Of a stretch of 5,536 bases of DNA, positions 1 through 5,536 are shown one piece after another. A model generated the notes under the pieces. That model had not been told where the DNA came from, made no database searches, and saw only the letters and a program-made list of their open reading frames with translations. The position numbers were made by a program, and so were the translations under genes. The DNA comes from Thermococcus sp. (GTDB lineage: Archaea > Methanobacteriota_B > Thermococci > Thermococcales > Thermococcaceae), in the NCBI GenBank assembly GCA_027001105.1, contig JALTMZ010000098.1, positions 1 through 5,536 on the forward strand, given 5' to 3'. Position 1 is the stretch's first letter. Each line of letters begins with the position of its first letter.

Positions 1-1
1 A

Positions 2-310
2 AAGAGTGATCCCTACCATTCAATAGCAATAAAACTCTTTAAAAGGAAACTCTTTGGAGGAGTGGTCAGCTTTGAAATAAAGGAGGACAGTAAGAAATTC
101 CTCTCTTCTCTCCGTTTAATATTTCCATCACCTTCTCTTGGAGGAACAGAGAGCCTTGCAAGTTCTCCAGTAATAAGTGCCGCCAAAACAATGAGTGAAG
201 AACACAGGAGGATCTTAGGCATTACCCCCCATTTGATACGTCTATCTGTAGGTTTAGAGGATGTGAATAAATTGATTGAAGATTTGGACAGGGCTTTGGG
301 AGGTGATTAA
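2..310 (+). CDS. PLP-dependent trans-sulfuration enzyme (cystathionine gamma-synthase/lyase family), C-terminal part, 5' truncated
   Basis: Only the last 102 codons are present; the frame is open to the left edge, so the start lies outside. The fragment matches the C-terminal domain of Cys/Met-metabolism PLP enzymes: GGVVSFE at visible residues 19-25, SLGGTESL at 45-52, a SEEHRRILGI stretch, and LIRLSVGLED at 78-87. The arginine in that last motif normally binds the substrate carboxylate, and the ending (LIEDLDRALG) is typical. The catalytic lysine and PLP-binding part would be upstream, since family members run to about 380-400 residues. These enzymes act in the cytoplasm on homoserine esters, cystathionine, homocysteine or methionine. 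The C-terminal end does not separate gamma-synthase, gamma-lyase and sulfhydrylase activities. Its place ahead of methyl-transfer genes suggests a role in supplying homocysteine, which is inference. An internal ATG at 62 is a codon within the domain, not a start. Family confidence is high; exact reaction uncertain. Confidence 0.9.
   Translation, partial: KSDPYHSIAIKLFKRKLFGGVVSFEIKEDSKKFLSSLRLIFPSPSLGGTESLASSPVISAAKTMSEEHRRILGITPHLIRLSVGLEDVNKLIEDLDRALGGD
299..307 (+). promoter_or_regulatory. Strong Shine-Dalgarno site for the MetF-like gene, overlapping the upstream stop
   Basis: GGAGGTGAT is a full match to the archaeal anti-Shine-Dalgarno sequence and sits at the end of the trans-sulfuration gene, whose stop is at 308-310. 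At the usual spacing of 4-7 bases it points to about 312-315, where the MetF-like frame reads CTC AAA, not a normal start. The in-frame GTG at 303 lies inside the site itself. The site supports translation of the downstream gene but leaves its start unresolved. Confidence 0.6.
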
Positions 311-1358
311 ACTCAAAGTTCTTAGCTGTCCCAAATCTCTCCTGAATGGTCCATGTGGGGGTGCATTAAATAGCAGATGTGAGGTAAATGGGAATCCATG
401 TCCATGGCTGAGGATACTTGAAAGGATTCATTACTTGGATGGAGCAATGTTTTTTAACGAACATCCCATATTAATGGAGATAGAAAAAATATCAAGCAGA
501 CATATCAAACCGAGAAATTCAAATTTTTGGCGCTGGGTTGAAAACGGCAAAGCAATAAGTGTTGAATTTCCAATAGCGGCGGTTAAAAACGAGGAGGACA
601 TAGCAAAGATTGTAGCCGAGATAAATCCAGACCTATATACAATCCCCGATAATCCTCTTGGTTATCCTCATTTCTCGCCAACAGCTTTTGCCACATATTT
701 AAAGCATTTTGGAATTGAAGTCATGCCCCATCTAACAGCAAAGGACAGAAATCTGTCTGCTCTAACAGCAGAGCTTAAAACAGCGGTTCTCTTTAATTTT
801 GAGGTAGTCCTTTTAACAACGGGAGACTGGCCGAGTCTCACTTTGCCCAGTAGACCAGTATTCGATCTCGATTCTGCAAACATGATACGCTTGGCTAAGC
901 TTATTTTTAATGGGGTTCTACCAACAAAGGAAATATTTGAGGTAATGGAAAGGCCAAGAGTTGCAGGCACACTTAATCCTCACTATAAACCCAGAGTGGA
1001 GGCACAGAGAATTGCCAGAAAGCTCATGGCTGGAGTCGAGCTGTTTTTCACTCAGGTGGTTGCAAATAGAGAGAGCATCACCAAGATCAAAGAGGCATTC
1101 CTTGAATTAAAAAAGTACACCAGTGTTGAAGTTCCAGTGATGGTCTCTCTTTTGTATCCAATAAATGATGACATAAGACTTCTTCTTAAGAGAATGGGGA
1201 TACCAGCAGAAAATGGAACTTTTGAGGAAGTCCTCGAGGAAGTAAAATCTCTTGACGTTGCAGGAGGTGTTAATTTAATAGTTCTGTCCAAGAATCCTAA
1301 TAATTGGTTAAATTTATGGAAAGAGGCTTATGAACAGGTTAAGGAGGTGTTTGGATGA
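303..1358 (+). CDS. MTHFR_C (MetV-like) domain fused to a methylenetetrahydrofolate reductase-like (MetF) barrel
   Basis: A cytoplasmic protein of about 351 residues, likely to reduce a methylene-pterin to methyl-pterin for methionine synthesis. Residues 8-42 (from GTG 303) match the MTHFR_C/MetV domain: CPKSLLNGPCGG, then CEVNGNPCPW, with cysteines at 9, 18, 26 and 33 that could hold zinc or an Fe-S cluster. From about residue 83 a MetF TIM barrel follows: ISVEFP with E88 matching the catalytic Glu28 of E. coli MetF, PDNPLGYPHFSP at 115-126, HLTAKDRN at 143-150 with D148 aligned by eye to Asp120, and TGDWPS at 173-178. In relatives the MTHFR_C part is usually a separate subunit or lies C-terminal, so this order is notable. 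It overlaps the upstream gene by 8 bases and MetE-N by 4 (ATGA). An in-frame TTG at 276 would add 9 residues; the domain starts just after 303, so the shorter form is preferred, with doubt. Family clear; cofactor and electron donor unknown. Confidence 0.85.
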   Translation: MIKLKVLSCPKSLLNGPCGGALNSRCEVNGNPCPWLRILERIHYLDGAMFFNEHPILMEIEKISSRHIKPRNSNFWRWVENGKAISVEFPIAAVKNEEDIAKIVAEINPDLYTIPDNPLGYPHFSPTAFATYLKHFGIEVMPHLTAKDRNLSALTAELKTAVLFNFEVVLLTTGDWPSLTLPSRPVFDLDSANMIRLAKLIFNGVLPTKEIFEVMERPRVAGTLNPHYKPRVEAQRIARKLMAGVELFFTQVVANRESITKIKEAFLELKKYTSVEVPVMVSLLYPINDDIRLLLKRMGIPAENGTFEEVLEEVKSLDVAGGVNLIVLSKNPNNWLNLWKEAYEQVKEVFG

Positions 1359-2290
1359 GGGTTGTTCCTGCTCTTATTGGAAGCTTGCCGAGACCGCTTG
1401 GATTGGCAAAAAAGATCGAATTATACAGCATCGGACGATTAAATGAAGATAAGCTTGAGGAAGCTTATAGAGAACACACTAAGAAGGCATTTCAGAAATT
1501 AAGGGATGCTGGAATCAAAGTAATCACGGATGGGATGTACAGGTGGGATGACATCTTTAATCCCCTCATACGGTACATAGATGGAGTTGAGGTTAATGGA
1601 CTCTTTAAATTCTATGAAAACAACTTCTTTTACCGCTCGCCTGTTGTTAAAGGAGAAGTCAATCTGCTTGACAATCCAATCCCAAAATGGGTAAGCATTG
1701 CAAAGGAAATCCTTGAGGAAGTTTATCCAGAGGCAACCCTAAAAGCTGTTCTTCCAGGCCCAGTAACTCTGGCATACCATTCCCTAAATGAGTACTACGA
1801 GAACCTTGAAGCACTTGCCAAGGATTATGCTGAGAAAGTTCTCACACCACTTATAAAGGAGCTTGAAGTTGATATTGTGGAACTTCAAGAACCGGCTTTA
1901 GCATCAGAACTTTCAAGGGCAACGAGGGAGGAAGAGGTTCATATAAGCAAGGAGACTGCAAAAACCGTCATTGAGGAATTGGGCAAGCTCAGGAAGCTAT
2001 GGGTTGTCACGTACTTTGGAACTCCACAGGTTATTCCCAAGGGGGTAATTCTCAATGTAGATCTTGTTGAGGGATCACTGCCGGATGGGATAGGTGGTGA
2101 AGTTGGTCTTGGGGTTGTCAATGCCAGAGAGACAAAGATGGAGAGGAGTGATAGGATTAGAGATAAGCTTCTCAAATTATCGGGAAACTTCTCAAGGATT
2201 TACGTGACCCCAAATACCCTGCTTGACTTTCTCCCAGAAAGTGTAGCCTGGAGAAAGCTAAAACTCTTAGGAAGACTGGGGGGTGAATAA
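1355..2290 (+). CDS. MetE N-terminal-domain-like protein (split methionine synthase, non-catalytic half)
   Basis: A 311-residue protein resembling the N-terminal barrel of cobalamin-independent methionine synthase, here a separate gene. It aligns by eye with the next gene's product: IGSLPRP at 8-14, a helix around LYSIGRLNEDKLEEA, ITDGMYRWD at 57-65, LPGPVTLAYHSLNEYY at 133-148, and VELQEPAL at 175-182. The zinc and catalytic positions of the C-terminal barrel are replaced: His, Cys, Glu and Cys become Y220, G222, D236 and T288, and the Asp of IDEPA becomes Q178. It therefore cannot do the zinc chemistry alone. In fused MetE the N-terminal barrel helps bind the polyglutamyl-folate donor, so this protein probably forms a complex with MetE-C and helps hold the methyl carrier (inference). 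ATG 1355 overlaps the previous stop as ATGA and has GGAGGTG at 1344-1350, four bases upstream, so the start is firm. Confidence 0.85.
   Translation: MRVVPALIGSLPRPLGLAKKIELYSIGRLNEDKLEEAYREHTKKAFQKLRDAGIKVITDGMYRWDDIFNPLIRYIDGVEVNGLFKFYENNFFYRSPVVKGEVNLLDNPIPKWVSIAKEILEEVYPEATLKAVLPGPVTLAYHSLNEYYENLEALAKDYAEKVLTPLIKELEVDIVELQEPALASELSRATREEEVHISKETAKTVIEELGKLRKLWVVTYFGTPQVIPKGVILNVDLVEGSLPDGIGGEVGLGVVNARETKMERSDRIRDKLLKLSGNFSRIYVTPNTLLDFLPESVAWRKLKLLGRLGGE
2280..2286 (+). promoter_or_regulatory. Shine-Dalgarno site that decides the MetE-C start
   Basis: GGGGTGA within a run of Gs at the end of the MetE-N gene lies five bases before GTG 2292. An earlier in-frame GTG at 2283 is inside this site and cannot be served by it. 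The start is therefore moved to 2292, one base after the upstream stop. Confidence 0.65.
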
Positions 2291-2291
2291 A

Positions 2292-3308
2292 GTGGAGCTC
2301 CCAATACTTCCTACAAGTGTTATTGGCAGCTATCCAAAGCCGAGATGGCTTCTAAGACAGTACAAACTTTATGAGCTTGGAAAGATTCCCGAAGAAGATT
2401 TTAAAGAAGCCGTTAGAGATGCAAGTGTTGCAGTGCTCAGGGAGCATGAGAGAGCAGGAATAGATATTCCATGGGATGGAGAAATGGGTAGAAGTGAGAT
2501 GACAGAATACTTTACAGCAAAGATACACGGGTTTAGGTTTTATGGTCCAATCAGGGTTTGGGGAAATTTCTACTTCAACAAGGCATCTGCAGTTAGCAAA
2601 CTTGAATACAAGGAGCCGCTTGTGCTTGATGAACTCAAGTTTGTTCAATCGGTTACAACCAGAGAGATAGTCAAAATTCCTATTACAGGCCCTTATACCT
2701 TGGCAGAGTGGAGTTTCAATGAATATTATGATACCAAGGAAGATTTTGCTATGGACTTAGCGAAGATTCTCAACAAAGAATTTAAACTCCTTGAAAAAGA
2801 GGGAGCAAAATTTATTCAGATAGATGAACCAGCAATTTTAAATCATCCAAATGAAGTAGAATGGGCAGTGGAAGTTATAAACAGGGCAGTTAAAGGTTTA
2901 AAGCTTAAAGTTGGCATGCATGTCTGCTACAGTAACTATTACCTCCTTGCAGATTACTTTGATGATCTTAATGTTACCCAGTTTGCTTTAGAGTTCGCCA
3001 ATAGAAACTTTAGAGATATGGATTTTCTTAAAAAGCTTACTTCCCAGGAGCTTGGCTTTGGTGTTATAGATGTTCACAACCCCCGTATTGAGACCCCCGA
3101 AGAAGTTGCAAGGGCAATTAGAAAGGTCTTCAACTATATAGAGCCAGAGAGACTTTACATAAACCCCGACTGTGGTCTAAAGTTACTCTCAAGGAATATA
3201 GCATATCAGAAACTTGTCAATATGGTTAAGGGAGTTGAGATAGTGAGAAAGGAACTTGAAAAGAAGGGAAAAACAAGTGTACCTTTTAGAACATTAAAGG
3301 ATTTTTGA
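2292..3308 (+). CDS. metE: Methionine synthase, MetE C-terminal catalytic domain (split form)
   Basis: This 338-residue protein is the catalytic, zinc-binding barrel of cobalamin-independent methionine synthase, which methylates homocysteine in the cytoplasm. From GTG 2292 the motifs are: IGSYPKPRWL near the N-terminus, WDGEMGRSEM around 61-70, ITGPYTLAEWSFNEYY at 131-146, IQIDEPAI at 176-183 with D178 matching the homocysteine-binding Asp605 of E. coli MetE, HVC at 210-212, LEFAN with E234, and NPDCGLK with C294. His210, Cys212, Glu234 and Cys294 form the expected zinc set, so the enzyme looks intact. It is less than half the length of fused MetE (about 750 residues), and its missing partner is the gene immediately upstream. 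Stand-alone 'core' methionine synthases can use methylcobalamin or corrinoid proteins, but the paired N-domain and MetF-like genes favour a methyl-pterin donor (inference). Start chosen over GTG 2283 because of Shine-Dalgarno spacing; the gap to the aspartate kinase is 10 bases. Confidence 0.93.
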   Translation: MELPILPTSVIGSYPKPRWLLRQYKLYELGKIPEEDFKEAVRDASVAVLREHERAGIDIPWDGEMGRSEMTEYFTAKIHGFRFYGPIRVWGNFYFNKASAVSKLEYKEPLVLDELKFVQSVTTREIVKIPITGPYTLAEWSFNEYYDTKEDFAMDLAKILNKEFKLLEKEGAKFIQIDEPAILNHPNEVEWAVEVINRAVKGLKLKVGMHVCYSNYYLLADYFDDLNVTQFALEFANRNFRDMDFLKKLTSQELGFGVIDVHNPRIETPEEVARAIRKVFNYIEPERLYINPDCGLKLLSRNIAYQKLVNMVKGVEIVRKELEKKGKTSVPFRTLKDF

Positions 3309-3312
3309 GGTG
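3307..3312 (+). promoter_or_regulatory. Shine-Dalgarno site that decides the aspartate kinase start
   Basis: GAGGTG overlaps the MetE-C stop codon and lies six bases before ATG 3319. The in-frame GTG at 3310 is part of the site, so it is not the start. Confidence 0.7.
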
Positions 3313-3318
3313 CCTTTA

Positions 3319-4371
3319 ATGAGGCTTGTTGTAAAATTTGGCGGTAGTTCATTGAGGCATGACTTCCATGATGCAGTACAGCTTGTAAAAATGCTGAGGG
3401 ATGAAAATGAGATTGCAGTGGTAGTTTCAGCACTGAAAGGAATTACGGATAAGCTTGAATTGCTATCCAAAACCAGAGACAGGAAAATCCTCAAAAGCAT
3501 ATTACTTGACTATGCAAGTTTTGCAAAAAAGCATGGTATTGACCCAGATGTGATTAAATCGCTATCAAGGGGGCTATCTTTTGCATTTAGTTTGAATTTT
3601 CCAGATGATAGGATTAGAAGGGACTTTATTTTATCGTTTGGTGAACTTTTTTCTGCTTCAATTTTTGCCCAAGCTATAGACGGTGTATTTATTGAACCTT
3701 GGAATGTTATACAGACCGATGGAAACTTTGGGGATGCAGAGGTTGACATTGCTAAAACAAGAAGGTTGTTTACTCGCATTAGAGATCTGATGGAAGATGG
3801 AAAAGTTCCTGTAATTCCTGGATTTATTGGAGGTTTTAAAAACTTTAGAACAACGCTTGGCCGGGGAGGGAGTGACTACACAGCAGTTGTGGCTGGAACT
3901 TGTCTCAGGGCAAGGGCTGTACTGATAATGAGTGATGTTGAAGGAATATACACCGCAGATCCAAAGGTAGTCAGAGATGCAAAGCTAATTCCTTTTGTTT
4001 CCTATGATGAAGCTCTAATTGCTTCGAAGTTTGGCATGGAGGCAATACAGTGGAAGGCAGTTAAACTGGCGAGTGAGAATGAAATTCCCCTTCTTTTTGG
4101 CAGGACGAAAGGATGGTGGATGGGGACATTAGTTTCCGGAAGGAGTTCTGGAATGCCAATAATTACCTACAAAGCCGAAGAACCTTATGGCATAATTTGT
4201 GTGATAAACGAACATCCGGAAGTTTCATATGAAGTGATATCTGAGGGAAAAAATTGGGCCACTTTCAGGGTACCAAGAGAAGAAACCAAGAAGATTGTCG
4301 GTGAGGTGCATAGAAGAATTATAGAGAAGTATTTGCCATTTGCTAAAGCTGTTAGCGTGGCTATTACCTGA
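3319..4371 (+). CDS. lysC: Aspartate kinase, short form with reduced regulatory region
   Basis: The enzyme phosphorylates aspartate, the first step toward aspartate semialdehyde, homoserine, threonine and methionine. The 350-residue product opens with MRLVVKFGGSS, the ATP-binding KFGG(S/T)S motif at 6-11. It also has VVSALKGITDKL at 35-46, SFGELFSA at 106-113, GFIGG at 168-172, GRGGSD at 181-186 and DVEGIYTADP at 206-215, all characteristic of the amino-acid kinase fold in aspartokinases. The catalytic part ends near residue 265. Only about 80 residues follow, room for little more than one ACT domain; WATFRVPREETKKIVGEVHRR at 313-333 resembles a strand-helix part of an ACT unit. Usual single-function aspartokinases have about 400-470 residues and two ACT domains, so feedback control by threonine or lysine may be altered or absent. 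The symbol follows general usage; if the host makes lysine by the alpha-aminoadipate route, as known Thermococcales do, this kinase would serve threonine and methionine. ATG 3319 is preferred over GTG 3310. Confidence 0.93.
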   Translation: MRLVVKFGGSSLRHDFHDAVQLVKMLRDENEIAVVVSALKGITDKLELLSKTRDRKILKSILLDYASFAKKHGIDPDVIKSLSRGLSFAFSLNFPDDRIRRDFILSFGELFSASIFAQAIDGVFIEPWNVIQTDGNFGDAEVDIAKTRRLFTRIRDLMEDGKVPVIPGFIGGFKNFRTTLGRGGSDYTAVVAGTCLRARAVLIMSDVEGIYTADPKVVRDAKLIPFVSYDEALIASKFGMEAIQWKAVKLASENEIPLLFGRTKGWWMGTLVSGRSSGMPIITYKAEEPYGIICVINEHPEVSYEVISEGKNWATFRVPREETKKIVGEVHRRIIEKYLPFAKAVSVAIT

Positions 4372-4395
4372 TTACTGAGGTACTTGCCCAATAGT

Positions 4396-4416
4396 AAAAA
4401 GTAGGAAATGGAGAAG
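4396..4416 (-). terminator. Possible T-rich terminator for trpB2
   Basis: Read on the minus strand just after the TrpB2 stop, the gap is pyrimidine-rich (CTTCTCCATTTCCTAC) and reaches a run of five Ts at 4400-4396. Archaeal transcription commonly ends at such T-rich tracts without a hairpin. The run is short, so this is tentative. Confidence 0.3.
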
Positions 4417-5535
4417 TTAGCTATTTCCCAAAATTGGAAACTCATCAGGTTCATAATCATTAAGTCTTCCTTCAAGGAAGTCTTCGTATCCTTTGAGGTC
4501 AAGCAATCCATGTCCGCTTAGATTGAATAGGATAACTTTCTTCTCTCTATTTTCTTTTGCTTTTAGCGCTAAGTCAATTACGCCTTTCACTGCATGGGCA
4601 CTTTCTGGTGCTGGGATAATGCCTTCTGTCCTTGCAAATAGAACTGCTGCCTCAAATATCTCCGTTTGATGATACGCCTTAGGCTTTACTATACCGTGGT
4701 TTATTAAAATGCTCAGTGTTGGAGCTAAGCCATGATATCTCAGTCCTCCAGCGTGGATTGGAGGAACATAATAGGTGTGTCCCAAAGTGTGCATCTTTAT
4801 CTTCGGCGTTAGCCTTCCGCTGTCTCCGTAGTCATAAGTGTAAACTCCTCTTGTCATTGATGGTGCTGCTCTCGGCTCTATCGCATAGAACTCGTGCTCT
4901 GCTTTACCTTTTAAAACGTCTCTAACGAACGGATAGGCTAAGCCAGCAAAGTTGCTTCCGCCTCCAACACAGCCAACTATTGTTGTTGGCTCTTCACCAA
5001 GTAGCTCCATTTGAAGTCTTGCTTCCTCTCCAATAATTGTCTGGTGCATTAAAACATGATTTAAAACACTACCCAATGAATAGCGAGCATTTTCGTCATT
5101 CAAAACATCTTCTATAGCTTCACTTATTGCTATCCCTAATCCCCCCGGGTGGTTGGGGTCTTGAGCCAAAAACTTCCTTCCAATGCTTGTTCTGTCGCTT
5201 GGTGATGGATAGACCTCTGCCCCATATGTTTGCATTAATATTTTTCTGTAGGGCTTCTGCTGATAGCTTGCCCTTGCCATGTAAACTCTAACCTTCAGTC
5301 CAAATAAAGCTCCTGCTAAGGATAAAGCTGTTCCCCACTGACCTGCGCCAGTTTCAGTAACTAACCTCTCAATACCTTGATTTTTAGCATAATAGGCTTG
5401 GGCTAAGGCAGTGTTTATTTTGTGGCTTCCTGTTATCGTTGCTCCTTCATATTTGAAGTAAATTTTTGCTGGCGTTTTGAGGGCTTTTTCCAAATGTGTT
5501 GCCCTGAAGAGTGGTGTTGGTCTTCCAATCTTGGC
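4417..5535 (-). CDS. trpB: Tryptophan synthase beta chain, TrpB2 type, 5' truncated
   Basis: This PLP enzyme condenses indole with serine to make tryptophan. The visible 372 residues run to the right edge, where the frame is still open ([20 protein letters not shown]), so the true start is outside; full TrpB2 proteins have roughly 430-450 residues. Key motifs by visible residue: GSHKIN at 36-41, with K39 as the PLP Schiff-base lysine; ETGAGQWG at 61-68, holding the catalytic Glu; GGGSN at 191-195, the phosphate loop; [12 protein letters not shown] at 304-315; and NLSGHG at 338-343, with the Ser facing the PLP ring nitrogen. [19 protein letters not shown] and the [12 protein letters not shown] segment are hallmarks of the TrpB2 branch rather than TrpB1, which pairs tightly with TrpA. 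TrpB2 enzymes often work without TrpA, and indole salvage has been proposed. No trp gene is visible beside it. It is convergent with the met operon, 45 bases away, so it is transcribed separately. The leucine (TTG) at 5493 is internal. Confidence 0.95.
   Translation of the reverse strand, partial: AKIGRPTPLFRATHLEKALKTPAKIYFKYEGATITGSHKINTALAQAYYAKNQGIERLVTETGAGQWGTALSLAGALFGLKVRVYMARASYQQKPYRKILMQTYGAEVYPSPSDRTSIGRKFLAQDPNHPGGLGIAISEAIEDVLNDENARYSLGSVLNHVLMHQTIIGEEARLQMELLGEEPTTIVGCVGGGSNFAGLAYPFVRDVLKGKAEHEFYAIEPRAAPSMTRGVYTYDYGDSGRLTPKIKMHTLGHTYYVPPIHAGGLRYHGLAPTLSILINHGIVKPKAYHQTEIFEAAVLFARTEGIIPAPESAHAVKGVIDLALKAKENREKKVILFNLSGHGLLDLKGYEDFLEGRLNDYEPDEFPILGNS
4537..4565 (+). terminator. 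Possible plus-strand termination tract for the met operon, inside the end of trpB2
   Basis: The 45-base gap after the aspartate kinase has no T-run on the plus strand. The first strong one is here, about 165 bases beyond the stop: a pyrimidine-rich stretch with three TTTT runs near its end. It coincides with Lys/Glu codons (KAKENREKK) of the convergent trpB2, so coding alone may explain it. Listed as a candidate only. Confidence 0.2.
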
Positions 5536-5536
5536 A

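Larger units (their letters stand above)
2..4371 (+). other. Probable methionine biosynthesis operon (five genes)
   Basis: Five plus-strand genes follow each other with an 8-base overlap (or 35 with the longer MetF start), a 4-base overlap, a 1-base gap and a 10-base gap. No junction has room for an archaeal promoter (BRE plus TATA box), and each downstream ribosome binding site lies in the end of the preceding gene. This supports one transcript with translational coupling. The promoter must be left of the window. Functions form a chain from aspartate activation to homocysteine methylation. Confidence 0.7.

Noticed and set aside
62..310. A separate small 82-residue gene starting at ATG 62
   Set aside because: The frame is open to the left edge and the residues before the ATG continue the conserved GGVVSFE motif, so this is the end of a larger gene.
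668..970. A minus-strand frame of 100 codons inside the MetF-like gene
   Set aside because: It is antisense to well-conserved catalytic-domain codons, with no ribosome binding site or family features.
1355..2290. The MetE-N gene as a decayed, inactive copy of MetE-C
   Set aside because: It has an intact frame, a strong ribosome binding site and coupled position, and the pattern matches the known non-catalytic N-terminal barrel of MetE, so it is a functional partner rather than a pseudogene.
2283..2291. GTG 2283 as the MetE-C start
   Set aside because: It lies inside the Shine-Dalgarno site, while GTG 2292 has ideal spacing and starts right before the conserved N-terminal motif.
3310..3318. 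GTG 3310 as the aspartate kinase start
   Set aside because: It is part of the GAGGTG ribosome binding site; ATG 3319 is six bases downstream and gives the classical MRLVVKFGGSS start.
4185..4511. A minus-strand frame of 108 codons across the convergent junction
   Set aside because: It overlaps the aspartate kinase end and the trpB2 end in other frames, and its residues show no recognisable family; it is a shadow frame.
1..5536. CRISPR arrays, tRNA or rRNA genes, insertion sequences, toxin-antitoxin pairs or defence genes
   Set aside because: No repeat-spacer pattern, structured RNA signature, transposase or inverted repeat was seen; the window is almost fully used by six metabolic genes.

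Overview
The window looks like a stretch of a hyperthermophilic euryarchaeal chromosome, most likely an AT-leaning member of Thermococcales (Pyrococcus/Thermococcus type). The clues are strong GGAGGTGAT-type Shine-Dalgarno sites, very tight or overlapping gene junctions, proteins rich in Lys, Glu and Ile, a methionine synthase split into two genes, and a TrpB2-type tryptophan synthase beta chain. The assignment rests on recognising these protein types, not on a database search, and the species cannot be named.

Layout. Positions 2-4371 hold five plus-strand genes that look like one operon: (1) the C-terminal end of a PLP-dependent trans-sulfuration enzyme (cystathionine gamma-synthase/lyase family), cut by the left edge; (2) a methylenetetrahydrofolate reductase-like protein with a cysteine-rich MTHFR_C (MetV-like) domain fused at its N-terminus; (3) a protein resembling the N-terminal barrel of MetE; (4) the catalytic C-terminal barrel of MetE with a full set of zinc ligands; (5) a short aspartate kinase. 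Junctions run from an overlap of a few bases to a 10-base gap, and no internal promoter is visible. A 45-base gap at 4372-4416 separates this from a convergent minus-strand TrpB2 gene, which is cut at its 5' end by the right edge. Nearly every base is coding. There is no RNA gene, mobile element or CRISPR array.

How the genes work together. Aspartate kinase opens the aspartate family pathway toward homoserine. The trans-sulfuration enzyme handles the sulfur step that yields cystathionine or homocysteine. The MetF-like protein would reduce a methylene-pterin to methyl-pterin. The two MetE-like proteins would move that methyl group to homocysteine. The block therefore reads as a methionine assembly line. 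The most interesting points are the unusual MTHFR_C-MetF domain order, a split MetE whose two halves are visibly paralogous while the N-half has lost every metal ligand, and the open question of which methyl carrier and electron donor the module uses. Three start codons are revised from the longest reading frames, and one gene (MetF-like) has an excellent ribosome binding site with no normal start codon at the expected distance.
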